From Ophiostoma sp. CBS 140.51 (taxonomy: Eukaryota; Ascomycota; Sordariomycetes; Ophiostomatales; Ophiostomataceae): 64,000 bases of DNA. Position 1 is the first letter of the stretch, and each line of letters opens with the position of its first letter. The stretch lies in the NCBI GenBank assembly GCA_029298735.1, contig JANSLP010000002.1, positions 124,001 through 188,000 of the forward strand. Reading direction: 5' to 3'. Position numbers and translations under genes: made by a program. Positions 32,827 to 44,600 of this stretch are shown piece after piece. The notes below the pieces were generated by a model, which saw only the letters and a program-made list of their open reading frames with translations, did not search any database and was not told the origin of the DNA.

Positions 32827-35325
32827 TCATACCTCACCGTGGATTGTTTGCACGACAACGGCAGCCAAACGCTCGCCACGGCCGTTCCATAATGAGGCAC
32901 AGGGCACGACGGGCGTTATACCAACAAAGGTGTCTGGAACCTGGCAGACGTGCATGTCTGCATAGACCATGTCGACATTCTGGGCTAGAGCTGCGTCCGA
33001 CAAGGTCACTGTCACCTTCGTATCCGCTGGATATGCCCAAGCCGTCGTCGTCTGTACGACTACACGACTGCTGCGTGGCGGTGGTGCTGGACGGCTGTCC
33101 TTGGTGTCGTCGTCACTGTCAGTGATATCATCATCGTTGTCGTCCCGTGGAGGCGCCGTCTTAAGAATCGTCTGGTACGTCCACGTCTTGTTGGATGAGT
33201 TGTCCGTCCCTGTCCATGCCCGCACCTGAATGCTGCTGTTGCCACCCGTGGACACATGGCTGAACCCAGCCTGTGCATGCCACTCGACCGGCGCCGACCG
33301 TGGCAGTTCCTGTACCTCGGCAAGAAAGACAGGCGGGACGGCACTGCCAGACTTGACCGGGCTACTGCTGTCGAGCACCCTCCAGTCCGGCAGCTGTGGT
33401 GTGTTCTCGTCACCGCCACCAATTGCACCATACATGGCAAACCGGGCGTCAAACTTGCGGTCCCACAGGTCGGGGCCATCACCATCCTCTTCGTCGTCGT
33501 CCTCTTCATCATATTCACTCTTTGGCCGCCACTCGTGGGCTGTACGCCATGCCTGGGCTGCCAGAAGGGCGCTTGTTGACAAAGACGGCAATGCTGCCTC
33601 GTCCGTCTGCCTTGGCACGTATGCCACCGTACTTCCCCACCACTGGACATCTAGGTCGATACCGATGCGCCAGAGATGTTGCAGTGCAAGTGTGGCGTGG
33701 AAGGAGAACGAAGCAGGTGAAGAGCTGGGCTGTACATTTTCACCGCCTTCTCTTGCCTCCACAACCTGATCAGACAGTTCCATGGTGGCCGGCACTAGCG
33801 GGATCTGGCCGGCAATGGAGACGACGCGGGGGCCACTGCTGCTGTTGTTGCCATCACCATGGGCCAACACGGACACGGCCTGACTGTATGGTCCGATGTT
33901 TGCCGGCGCCCAATACGAGCGGGACTGGACATGCAGGCCTTGACGGTGGGCAGCGTTGGTCTTTGTTGTGTCGTCCAGGACGGACAAAAAGACGGCCACG
34001 TCCACACCCTCTGGCAACTCCTCACCACATGCAATGGTGACACGCGACGGCGGGTTGGGTGCGCCAGTGAACAGGGTGCCATAGACGGCATTAAAGGCTG
34101 GGAAGTCGGCCATACGGCGGAGGACCACCAGCGTGCGGACGACGCTATGCGTGGGTGATAAGTTATTTGGTAGGTATTGGAGACGTTGTCGGACTTGGTC
34201 GACGACGGACTGGGTTGCGTCGGCGATCGATGGTGAGGAGGATGTGGAGGAAAGCTCGGGGACAACACGCCATGTCGTAACGGCAGATGGTTGGGTAGAG
34301 GTGAGTGTGAATGGCGTCTCGTCTGTCAACGACAGAGAAGCGGCCAACGGTTCTGTTGTATCTGCGCTGGCCTCCTTTAACAGCTCAAGGACGGCAGAAA
34401 ACCGTGCATCCAGCATCCTCGGCTGGCGCACCTCAACTCGTCTGTCGTCGACACCCTCCGTCTTCTCATTGGGAACGACTGTCGCCGTCTTGATTCGCAA
34501 CCAAGACGTTCCACCACCTTCGTGCACAACCCGCTTGTCGGCGTCATCCACCGAGAGTGACCCATCACGAAACAGAGCGCGCGGCCCGTCCACGACCAGC
34601 GTCTCGTACTCGCCGCCCTCGCCTAGCATGCTGCCCGGCCCATCGTCCGCCAGGCCTAGTCGTTGCAATGCCCTTTGCAGTCGTGCACGACCGGCAGCAG
34701 TAGCCACATTGGTCCACAGCAGCGAGTCGTCGAGTCCGCCGCTGGCGACCTTGATGATGCGGGCGTCGAAGCCGGCAGCCGTCAGGTCGTCGAGGTAGTC
34801 TGTTGTCGTGGACATCGAGGCGCCAGCCGAGGAGATATAAGAGGATATGGAGGCCGGCAGAATAGGATACTTCCACAGATAGGCCAGCGAGACCAGTCCG
34901 AGTCGCACGGCCACCGATTCGACTCGTGTGCGCTGGTAGGTGCTCAGCAGGGCCCCTGCACAGACGGCATTGGCTTCCGGATGGTCGGCCATCACGCGGC
35001 GAAGAAGTCGGGTCATGGACTCTGTTTCATCTCCCTCTTCACTTCCATGATGGTACTCCCGCCCCGATTGGACGGCATGCCCGAGGATGGGCTGGCGGTA
35101 GAGCGGCAGGCCGGTCGCGGCGGCGTACAGCGGCAGCACTTGGTGACCAACCGTCTGATACATGAAACTGTTGAGGTCTTCTTCGTCTTCGTCGTCTTTG
35201 GCGTCAATAGTCTCCGGATGTAAATTTGCCAAGGCTACGACGTTGTGGCCATGGGCCATGCAGTGCAGCAAACTGAAAAAGCTGTCTTTGCCACCCGAGA
35301 TGAGGGCAATGACGTTAAGCGACAT
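32827..35325 (-). CDS. DPH6: Diphthine-ammonia ligase with C-terminal RidA-like domains
   Basis: Dph6 performs the last step of diphthamide synthesis, the ATP- and ammonium-dependent amidation of diphthine on translation elongation factor eEF2, in the cytosol. The 832-residue protein starts in good context (CCACCATGTCG) and has no intron. The N-terminal adenine-nucleotide alpha-hydrolase domain (about 1-250) shows the PP-loop SGGKDS at 10-15, GALLSTYQRTRVESV at 124-138 and the family motif GEGGEYETLVVDGP at 235-248. Two YjgF/YER057c (RidA-like) units follow: about 370-460 (RTLVVLRRMADFPAFNAVYG) and from about 471 (YWAPANIGPYSQAV, then VSIAGQIPLVPA) to about 800. The second unit is interrupted by two very acidic insertions (about 604-620 and 728-743) that look disordered. 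It is longer than the yeast enzyme (about 685 residues), largely because of these inserts. Confidence 0.95.
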   Translation of the reverse strand: MSLNVIALISGGKDSFFSLLHCMAHGHNVVALANLHPETIDAKDDEDEEDLNSFMYQTVGHQVLPLYAAATGLPLYRQPILGHAVQSGREYHHGSEEGDETESMTRLLRRVMADHPEANAVCAGALLSTYQRTRVESVAVRLGLVSLAYLWKYPILPASISSYISSAGASMSTTTDYLDDLTAAGFDARIIKVASGGLDDSLLWTNVATAAGRARLQRALQRLGLADDGPGSMLGEGGEYETLVVDGPRALFRDGSLSVDDADKRVVHEGGGTSWLRIKTATVVPNEKTEGVDDRRVEVRQPRMLDARFSAVLELLKEASADTTEPLAASLSLTDETPFTLTSTQPSAVTTWRVVPELSSTSSSPSIADATQSVVDQVRQRLQYLPNNLSPTHSVVRTLVVLRRMADFPAFNAVYGTLFTGAPNPPSRVTIACGEELPEGVDVAVFLSVLDDTTKTNAAHRQGLHVQSRSYWAPANIGPYSQAVSVLAHGDGNNSSSGPRVVSIAGQIPLVPATMELSDQVVEAREGGENVQPSSSPASFSFHATLALQHLWRIGIDLDVQWWGSTVAYVPRQTDEAALPSLSTSALLAAQAWRTAHEWRPKSEYDEEDDDEEDGDGPDLWDRKFDARFAMYGAIGGGDENTPQLPDWRVLDSSSPVKSGSAVPPVFLAEVQELPRSAPVEWHAQAGFSHVSTGGNSSIQVRAWTGTDNSSNKTWTYQTILKTAPPRDDNDDDITDSDDDTKDSRPAPPPRSSRVVVQTTTAWAYPADTKVTVTLSDAALAQNVDMVYADMHVCQVPDTFVGITPVVPCASLWNGRGERLAAVVVQTIHGEV

Positions 35326-38300
35326 GGTGGTGGGGTGGTGATGGTGATGGAGGTGAGCGGTGACGGTCAGTGAACCACACGCCCCTCCCTCTTTCAGGTG
35401 AGGTTAGGTGAGGTGAGGTCGATTCAGTTCAGCCGGACGCTCCTGCCTCGTGTTGAGGTGTCAAGGTGTCGTCGTGCTCTTGCCTTTGTTTCTCTGATGC
35501 ACACGTTGCTGATGGGTTCTTTCCTCTTTGAGAAGCTCAATCTCGGTTATTGGTTCTTTCCGTCTTACAATCTTCGATTTGTTCGCTCCTTCCTTGCTCA
35601 ATAGTATGATATGAGGTGTATGTTGGGCGCAAAGGCTGTCGCACCAAATTTTACATGCTTTAGCCGTTCAACTTTTCTTTTTCAGCCTTTTCACATCAAA
35701 CCGTTGGTTCCTGAACAAAGGAGGGGCTATAACTCTGTTGGTGGGATGGCGAGGCTGACACTTTACTGGCCTTGCGCTGGCCTTGCGGCGCTCCTTCCCC
35801 CTGTCTTTTTCGGCGCTAAATTCGTCAGTGTGTTAGTGCATACTGTCCCGCCTGTTGGTCCAGGCCATGTCATCGCTGTCATCGCTGTCATCGCTGAAAA
35901 AGGCAATTCCAGGCTTTACAACAGTGGCGATCATCACATCACTTCAACCTCATCCAACAAAATGATATTGACAACCACTACTGCACACCACCGAATGCAC
36001 AGATCATCCGAAATGAATGACAGTTGAGTGACCGCTCTTCTCGGGGTGCACAGCCCACCGCCATTCTCGCTTTCACTCTTCAGCCGTTGCATACTCGACG
36101 GGAAGAGAAAAGAGAGAAAAAGATAAAGAGGGGTGTCTACGAACAGCTGGACAGAGTTGACAACAAGAGAGTATGGAGGCATCGGCACGGGTACGGGTAG
36201 GTGTGGATGGATGACTTGTGTAGGTGAGTCGACAAAGACGTTCGAGAATATATTCGAGAAGACAATGCACGGGCTTCTTTTCTTCTTTTGGCGACGCAAT
36301 GCTTCTATTTGTTGTCTCTTCTTCTTCCATGGCACGAGAGTTGGTTGCATTTTTTTCTTCCTCTGTTGTATGCGACTATCGTGTCTTCCAAACCCATCTT
36401 TTAAGTTTTATTTCTTGTCTTGACTACAGTGCTGTGTCTTGTCTGCAACCTTCTTATTGTACCTATGTGTTCGAAACAGGGATCGGGTGGTGATCTGAAC
36501 ACACACAAAGAAGAGGCGAGGCGCACAGGACAGAGAAGAGGACAGACGGGCCAAAGAACGACGGGACGAAAGAACAAGAAAGCCTGACCGCGACGTGTTT
36601 GTGGAACAAGAGATGCACTTGGCCGTCTCCACGGTGTAGAGGAATCACCGCCACTCACAGCAACGAGTCAAGGAACGACACAAGGCAAAGGCAACGCGGG
36701 CATCCGAAAGGGCGGTGGGAAAGAAGGAAATGCAAAAATAGACATTCTAAAGAGGATGGGTTGCACGAGAACACAAGAAGAACGAAGAAGACGAAGAGAA
36801 AACACGATGCACGATGCACAAAGGCACGGGGCACACGAGACAGGCACGGTGCTTGACCCTAGTTGGTCGTACAGAAGAGGCACAGGGCACGTTGTACAGC
36901 AGCAACACCCTCTCACGAGAAATAGAGGGAGCCTTTCGTCTTCATCGGAATTGGGTAGAGGATCTGAGAGGGTGTGATCGAGAGAAACCCAACTTGTGAG
37001 GTGAAGACCATTAGACACGAGCAGCCTCGGGAGAAGAAAATGTCGATCGGTTTTGAAAAAGCGAAGATCGGTTTGCCGTCCTGGCGGTGAGAGCAGAAAA
37101 AAAGGAGACAAGAAACACGGATGTGATCCTGTCCGGGGAGAAAATGTCTAGAAGAAGAAAAAGAAAACACGAAGTATGCGGATGAGATCCAACACATCGT
37201 TCGAGCCTCGCCGGAACCCGAGAGAAAAAAGAACGACAGTCCGGCCCAGTCCAGTTGCCACTTCTTTCGTCGTTGTTCGGCTCTTTTTTCTTATTTTGGG
37301 TTTATTTCTCGTGTACCTGCATGGAACTATTGACCTTCTGTTTCTAATGTTTCTTTTCTTCTTTTGCAGACTTTAATGAACTGCTATTTTCAACCTTTAC
37401 AAATACTGTCAGAGTCTGGTTCTCGTTCTCGGTCGGGGCCACCTTGAGTTGCCATTTGTCCAGAAAGTCGACAGACAGAGGCGAGAAACCGAAGTCTCTG
37501 AGTAGGGCTTGCCGTCCTACAGACGCGCCCCATCTGTCGTGCCCTGCACATCATGCCACACCCCAGTTTACTTTACTTGTATTTTCAGTCAGTCCATTTT
37601 ACGCGTGTGCCTTGCAGGAAGAGAATATGCAGGTACAGCCGTCGCTGGCCCGCTCGCAAACAATGTTTTTCGTCCCGCTGTCTCTTTCTGACGACATTCG
37701 GCATGAAATGCTTGCTCTCGCTTCTTTGTCTCTCTTTTCTTCTTTTTCTTGTTTTTTTTTTTTCTTCTTATTCTTTTTTCATCTCATCTTGCTCACGGCT
37801 CGGTCGCCCGGCCGAGAGACCGTGCTTTACCTGCCTGCTTGCTTGTCTTCAATCTAAACAAATCTGACAAGACGGGAAGAATACTCCGATGGTAATAATG
37901 GGTCTTATTGCGACCCGTCCAACATGGTCTGCATATATACAACGTCCAAAACGGCAATACAATCGCTGGTTGTTGTAATATTGGGTAAATTGCGATTCCA
38001 TACGGCCCATAGATTGAGTCGACATTAAAGGATTCCTTCTCTTCTAGAAGACCACAAAAGAAGGCCCGGTAGGGCACACTCAAGAGAGAGAGAACACACC
38101 GTCGCATTCGCGGCGGAAGACGGGAGGGCCAAGCCAGCGGCTGAAGGTGCGGCCCATAACCAGTCCACACATAAACCAGGCTTGTCTGGTCTTTGTCTAA
38201 TCAGGCCAGATCAGGCCAGGGCTCCATAAATGCCCATAAGGTGTTCGTGACTGCTCCGTCGAGGATACAACATAACAATAAAAAGAAATACTCTGTACTC

Positions 38301-41119
38301 CATCTCTCCATACAAAACGTAAAGAAGACATCACAATTGCATTATCCTATCTCTCTGTCTGCTCCTACATGGGCGGCGTGTCGGCTTCGGACCCAAAGTT
38401 CATGGCCCTTGTTTTGTTTTTCGGCTTCGGGTTTCTCTTTCTTTTCCTGCCCACGTTTTGCGGAGGGTATTTGTATTCTTCTTTTTTCTTACTCTACTTT
38501 CTCCATTCACTTTCGTCTTGTCTCTTCCTTATTTGTGTTTCGGTGTAATTTAAAGTCGGGAAGTGGGATAAAGACAAGAGAAGACAAGAACGACAAGGCA
38601 AAGACGTCGGGAGGAAAAAGAAAGTTCGACGTCGAAAAGGAAATTGCAATTCCAAAAATGGATACTGCCCGTTCTGCCCATCATTCTACTGTGTTCCCAC
38701 TCTCGCCGTTATGTCTGTCCCAAAAGTCAACCGACTGTTGCCTATTGCGCGAGTCTCCCTGCGTACGTCAACGTCTTTTCTCTCTTGGGTCTTTCAAGAT
38801 TTACTTGGGTCTTTGTTTTTCTCTTTTGTCCTCGTTTTGTTTTCTTTTTCTGTCCCTGTTTTTGAGTGAGTGCTCCTCTCTCTTTATTTAAGATGAGCCT
38901 GTAATTGAGTCCACGCCCACTGTAAACCCCCACAGTAACCACCTCTCTCCGATACACGCCCCTCCCCGTCTCTTCTCCATTTCCTCTCGCTCGTGCCCAC
39001 CCGCGCGCCCTGGGAAGCCGTCCCGTGTGCGGTTTCTTTTCCTTGTAAAAGAGGTAAATGGCCTTGTCAGTGATTTTTACTTCGTACGTTGAGTGCTTGT
39101 CGATAAGACGCGGCTTTCTCTTCTCAAACGGAGATTTGTACGGGGTCAGCGAGAAAAAGAAAAGAAAGTAAAGAACGTCAGAATAATGACACACCCTCCT
39201 TCTCTCACAATGTCCATACACGTTTTTTGTGCACAACCTCTCTCTCTCCATTTCAGTGCTAAAACGCTCATTTCAGGGTCCACACACATTGACACATCCT
39301 GGACAGCAGCACCAAAAAGCGGCCTGCACGAGAGATAATGCATCCTCTCTCTCTCTCTTTCTTCTACCGAGGGCTCCATTTCTGTGATTAGGCGAAACGA
39401 GAAAGAAGGACGATCGAAGTTCGCTAGAATGTGACCCTTTGGGACCCTTTCTATCCCAGCACCAGAGACTTGGGGAGAGAAAAGAAATGCAGATTGGGCA
39501 GCTATTTTGGGGCAGGCGCAACCCAAAGGCAATCTTTCAGTATCGGGGGTTCCGTCAGGCTTATCTCGAGATATCGCTCACAGTACAGAGTATGACTGTT
39601 ATCAACCGTACCGGTTATGAGTCCTTGAAAGAGTCATTCAGCATTGTCACAGGGCATTGGGTGGTGATTAAAGAGTAGTTTAAACATTCGGGTTGTTTGG
39701 CAATTTGATTTGGCTATGCTAGATGTGGTGAACATTTGTTGGGGGTAGAGTCTCTGGTCGTCTTCTATCTGTCTTTGTCTTTCTCAAACTCAAACTATGT
39801 CAAGCGATATTGTGAGCCAGCACACACCGTAGATAGACATTAGGTTAAGAGGATGAGGAAAACAGAAGTCTGTTCCAGAGCCCGGGGAAGAGAGCGATAA
39901 GAAGCGAACAAAGTGGCAAGAGAAAGAAAGGAAGTAAAAGGAAGTAAAAGGAAGTAAAAGTAGACACATAGGAAAGAGAAACGAAGAAAAGTGAACGAGA
40001 AAGTGGGGGCGAAAGAAAAAAACAAAGTCGACACAAAAAGACGAAAAAAAGCTGGCCGTTTCGCTCATGCACCACAGGACCAAACATCCGGCGACCGGGC
40101 TGACGGCCAGGGACCTTTTCCCACCTTTTTCTGGCGAAACATCAAAAGTGAAAAAAGTGAAAAACAAAGCAAACGATCAACAAAAAGTAAAGGGTAAAAA
40201 AAAAGTAAAAGACAAAAAGACAAATGGGGCAGACGAAAGTCGAGAAAGAAAAAAGGGCTCTGTTGTAAAATTTGGGCTGCTCTTTCCACCTCAACTCAAC
40301 GCGACGAGTTCACTTGGTCTCACCCATCTCGTGTCTCACTTGGGATGATAGATCAATCACAAATAGAGTCGCATACACTGGCACACATAGACATCAATAG
40401 ATAGAAATAGGGAACAAGTAAAAGGCATCAAGCAAAACTCCTCATCTCCGATTTTTTCAAATGTTGGTCATCCTAACAAACAGTAGTTTTCTTTCTCTTC
40501 TTACAGAGAAAAGAAAGAAGGAAATATAATAATAAAAAACACAATCGTAAAAGAAGTAGTAAAAAGAACAACTTGTAGAAAACGCGAAACAAAGACAAAA
40601 CAAAACAAGCAAGGTAAGATGGCAAAAATGAGAGGAACAAGCTTTGAAAATTGGAAAAGTCTTTGAGACAAGAAACGAAAAAATAAATAATAATTGGGGT
40701 GGTGATACATTGAAAGGGAAAAAAGTGTGTAGTAAGAGTGTGAGGGAGAAATGAAGTTGAACAAAAGACTTTTTTTTCTGTTTCCTGCGAAAATGTTCTG
40801 ACCATGTGTATGTCCTGTAGTGTAATGTTTTTTTGTGCGATGGGGGGGTGAAAAGCAAAAAACAAACAAAAGCAAGAGGGCAAACACCTTGCCTCAGAAA
40901 CACCGCAGAGAGCCAACCCTAAGGAGACCGATCCGCATAAAAAGGCTAGCGGGGTAGGCCTGAAAGAAGAATGATGATGTGCGTCGTGAAAGTCGTGTCG
41001 GGGCATACAAAAGGCGCTGAGAAAAGGAAGCGCACCTTTTGGTTGTGGGTAACAGGATAACAAAAAGAAGCAAAGCGTAAAGGAAAATGCAGACAAGACA
41101 AAAGCATGCGTGGACACAC
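35326..41119. other. 5.8-kb intergenic region: DPH6 promoter and MSN2 3' region
   Basis: No protein-like frame was found. Next to DPH6 there is a GGTGAGGTTAGGTGAGGTGAGG repeat-like stretch (about 35397-35419) and a triple TCATCGCTG repeat near 35876-35897. T/C-rich + strand tracts occur at about 36280-36430, 37250-37870 and 38380-38880. Purine-rich + strand tracts occur at about 39890-40260 and 40480-40760; the last of these lies downstream of MSN2 and may be its T/C-rich 3' untranslated region. A triple 10-base repeat is at 39930-39959. Confidence 0.6.
39930..39959. repeat. Three tandem copies of GGAAGTAAAA
   Basis: Three perfect 10-base units lie in a purine-rich tract; a partial fourth unit (GTAGAC) follows. 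Confidence 0.9.
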
Positions 41120-43247
41120 TTAGTCCATCCGCTTCCGCTTCTTCTTCTGGCCGTCGCTGTCATTGTCAGATGAGTGTTCGCTGGCACTGCCCGGGATCTC
41201 GGAAGCGACCTGGAACAGGACACGGCCCATGCCAGAGTAGTCGTCGCCCATGGCAGGGTGGCCAGGGTACATCATGTGCGGCATGTAGCCGCCGGCAACG
41301 GCTGCGACCATGTCTGCCTCGTCAAAGACGTTCATGACCATGGCTCCGGCGCCGTGGGTGCGTGCATGCTGAGCAAGGTTGTCAGAGCGAGAGAACTTCT
41401 TACCGCACTCGTGGCAGTTGAATGGCTTGTCATGGGTATGCAGCGAGCGGTAGTGGCGCTTCAGGTGCTCCTGGCGGCGGAAGCGACGGTTGCACAGGTC
41501 ACATGCGAAAATCTTGGACGGGTCCTCAGTCAGAGACTGCTTGCGGCCGCGGCGGTTGGTGGGCACGGGGGCAGTGACACCCTCAGTGCTCTCCTCCTCC
41601 TCGGGAGTGGCCGACGACTCGCCAGAGACGGCGACGGACTCCTTGACAGGGGCAGCATCGGTGTGCTCGCGAGCCTCAGTGGTGGCGGCCTCCGTGTTGT
41701 CAGCAGCAGCAGAAGAGGTCTCGGCATCCGACTCAGGAACAGTGGACATGGCGAGGAAGCTGCCGGACGAGGTGCGCTGGCGCTTGCTGGGGTGCGAGTC
41801 AGTGCTCTCGTACGAGGTCTCCCACGAGTCGAAGAACTCAATCTCCGAGTGGGCAGTGACCGAAGAGCTGGCACGCGAGCGCAGGCTCAGATCGGCAGAG
41901 GCAATGCTGGAGGCCGAAGAGAACTCAGTGCCCAGGTTGACGAGGGTGTTAACGAAGTCGTCGTCCGACTCAAGGTCAGGGAACTCCTCAAGAACCGACA
42001 GGTTGCTCGGGATGAAATCAGCAGCAACAGGGGCGGGCGAAACAGCCGCAGGCGAAGGCGTGGGCTCAGTCTTCAGGTTGAAGTCGTCATCGACATCCGC
42101 AGCAGGGCTGAGCGAAGCGTGGATGGCCGAGAACGTGGGCGAGAGGCTGCCTTCGCTACCGCTGACCGTCAGGTTGCGGGGGTCGCAGAAGTCGTTGTCC
42201 TGCTCAGACGCGATGGAGCGAGCGTAGGGAGTAGGTGAGGGAGACAGAGACGGGCATGCCGAGACAGACAGCAGGTCGCTGGTGAGCGCAGCAGGCGTGG
42301 CAATACCGCTAGTGGGAGCAAGGCCCTTGGCGGATTGTGACTGAGCCTGAATGAAGACTGTTGCGATGAAAATTGAAATGTTAGAAAACGAGTTGACGTT
42401 GAAATTCGTAAAGCACAAAAGAATTCAATGTGCTTTGTTTTGACTGCAAAAAGGGGGCGGGTTTTGGGGCCAGGAGATGAGGTAAGGGGGAATGGGCCAA
42501 CCAATGCCATGGCCCAGAGTGCCCCGCTTACCATCGCCCGCCTTGTCGGTCGCCGCCCATTCAGCGCCAGCTGGCTTCCACCAACAAACAGCGCATACTG
42601 AGCGACGACAACCACGACATCCAATCCACGACGGAATCTAATCAAACCAGACTAAACTCAATTGCATTGCTAAACGTACCAGGTGTGAAGGGCGGCGATG
42701 CGCAGTTGGACCAGGCAGCGGCGTTGAACTGCTCAGCAGCGACGTCGACAGCGTTGGTGTCCTTAGCGGCCGCGAAGCTGTCCAGGCCCGAGAACATAGG
42801 GTTCAGGGGCGTGGCGAGCATGTCGCAGGTACTGGGGCTGCCAATGGCGCTGGAGGCAGTCGAGGACAGAGGCGGTGTCGAGGGCAGACGCATGCCGTTG
42901 CCGTCGACATCGACAAAGTCCGTCTCGAGCATGATGGTCGGCTTGCCGTTGGCACCCGTCACCGAGCGGCGGGCGTTGCTGCCGACAATGTAGGCGGCGG
43001 CAGGGAATGGAGCAGCAGCGCCGTTGGTGAAGGACTTGAGCGGCTGGGGGTGCGACATCAGCACGGGCTGGGGCTGCTGCTGCGAAGACGACGAGCTTGG
43101 CCGCGAGTATGTGGGCGTCGCGGGCATCATGTAGTAGTAGGCGGGTTGCTGGGTCTGCTGCTGGGGCACAAAGGCGCGGCGAGGGTCGGTCTGCTCAGGC
43201 GTGTAAAAGTAGTAGGCCGGGGCCATGTTGGGCATGACAGATTCCAT
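41120..43247 (-). CDS. MSN2: Msn2/Seb1-type C2H2 stress-response transcription factor, two coding exons
   Basis: Members of this family (yeast Msn2/4, Trichoderma Seb1, Aspergillus MsnA) enter the nucleus under stress and bind the CCCCT stress element. The gene is complement(join(41120..42357,42680..43247)) and encodes 601 residues. Exon 1 starts MESVMPNMAP in ideal context (TCACAATGG) and ends after P189; the split codon restores V190 and the frame continues FIQAQSQSAKG. The N-terminal two thirds are Ser/Pro/Gln-rich and acidic, as expected of activation regions (for example EEFPDLESDDDFVNTL near 313-328). Basic KRQR at 381-384 and KKKRKRMD at the extreme C-terminus are likely nuclear signals. 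Two zinc fingers follow: C475, C478, H491, H496 with RRQEHLKRH, then C504, C507, H520, H524 with SRSDNLAQH. These recognition helices are the hallmark of the Msn2 family. Confidence 0.95.
42358..42679 (-). other. Coding intron of the Msn2-type gene
   Basis: The donor is GTACGT (first base 42679), the branch point is TTCTAAC (42380-42386) and the acceptor is CAACAG ending at 42358. At 322 bases it is long for this group. Splicing joins two frames that otherwise end soon after the junction, and it keeps the reading frame. Confidence 0.9.
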
Positions 43248-43262
43248 TGTGAAGTTTTTTGT

Positions 43263-43332
43263 CTAGAGGTGTTAGAAGGTGTCAAAAAAGGCCGCAAAAA
43301 AACTCAAAAACTGGAAGAGCGGTTTTGCTCAC
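43263..43332 (-). other. 5'-leader intron just above the Msn2-type start codon
   Basis: On the minus strand, GTGAGC (first base 43332) is the donor, TTCTAAC (43271-43277) is the branch point and CTCTAG ends the intron at 43263, giving 70 bases. It ends only 15 bases above the ATG at 43247, so transcription must begin well upstream of 43332. Confidence 0.8.
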
Positions 43333-44600
43333 CAAAAAAAAGTTCCGGTTGTGTTTTTAAATATTAAAGTATATTGGACGAAGTGAAGTCGGCGGATGAT
43401 TTGAGTTCTGGTGATAAACGTAGTATACAGATTGCGGCGTCGGCCAAAAGATGGTGGGGTCGTGTTGGAGTGCGTGTTGTTGAATGATCTCAAAAGGTCG
43501 AAAAGGAGTGGACGGCAGTCTTGTTCGAAGAGCTGTCTGGGTGAAGGTGAATCACAAAGATGCTGGAAGGATGTTGTACATTGGCGTAGGGCAGGCAGGA
43601 TGCTCGTCGAGAGATCAGTCGCTCTTTCCGTTGGAGGTAAAGATGATAGATACACAAGTGAAGAAGGGAAGGAGCAAGAGTATATATGATGATGCAGGGA
43701 AAGAGCAGAAAAGAACTGGCAAGAACGAGGTGCGAAGAGCGAAAGAGGCAGGAGCAACAGGTGATATGTATAAAGAAGGGCAGGAACGAGTTCCAAAATT
43801 GTCGAGATATCCAAAAGAGGGAAGGAAGGGAGCAAGAAGCTGGGGAGAGAAGAGAAGATAATAAAACAGGTAGGAACACAGCACGAGAACAAAAACACGA
43901 AGAGTTGGAATGAAGTTCCGTTATAAGGAAGGTGAAGAAGAAGGAGGAAAGAGAAGAGGAATACCAGAAAGCGAAAGACGAGGGTCGGATGGAGGCGTGA
44001 GAAGGGACGGGGGAAGCACGAGGATAAGTAGTCTTGAGTGCTTGCGTGAGAGACAAGAGGATAGCGAGAGGATGGATCCAGAGAGAGCGTCTTGCGAACC
44101 ACCAGAATAAACGATTTTAAAGAGTGCACAGGAAAAAAGGGAAAAAAGAAATACGAAAGACGACCACTTCCACTTGCACCACAGAACGAACCAGCCCACA
44201 CACACTCCCCAGTCCCACCTTCTTTCTCTTGTCGGTCGTCCCTCCCACATCTCTTTCCTGCGATCAACGAAAGGCAAAAACGAGACCATGGACACTGAAC
44301 ATGGATACATTGATAGGCAAAAGAGTGGGGCCGACCCAGGACCACAGAGACAGGCCAAAAGTCAGAAACGAGGAAAGAGGTATCGTCGGGGGACGGTTGG
44401 GGACCCACCAACACACACCACCGCTGTGTGGTGGGCTGGACTGGGACTGGGGGGCGTGTGTGGATTGCAGTCAACGGGCCCCAAGTCCAAAATCCACCAA
44501 AATCCAAAATCCACCCTCCCTCACCTTCTCTCCTCTAACCAAGCACCCATGTCTCACCAGAGAACAGAGAGGAAAAGCTGACATGGGGCAATCACCCTAG
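43333..44600 (-). promoter_or_regulatory. Pyrimidine-rich leader and promoter region of the Msn2-type gene
   Basis: The minus strand is strongly C/T-rich from about 43640 to 44110. A 392-codon frame (43329-44507, -) spans it only because such tracts rarely form stop codons; it runs through the leader intron donor and has no recognisable domain. The leader intron shows that the nearer part is transcribed. The promoter boundary is unknown. Confidence 0.5.

Noticed and set aside
40914..40921. AACCCTAA, possible telomerase RNA template
   Set aside because: An 8-base match is expected by chance about once or twice in a window of this size on both strands, and no supporting structure was seen.
41174..42238. 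354-codon open frame on + opposite the Msn2-type gene
   Set aside because: Antisense shadow; Arg/Val-rich sequence without a domain.
43329..44507. 392-codon open frame on - in the Msn2-type leader
   Set aside because: It translates a pyrimidine tract (Phe/Leu/Ser-rich), runs into the leader intron and has no domain. It is best explained as leader sequence.
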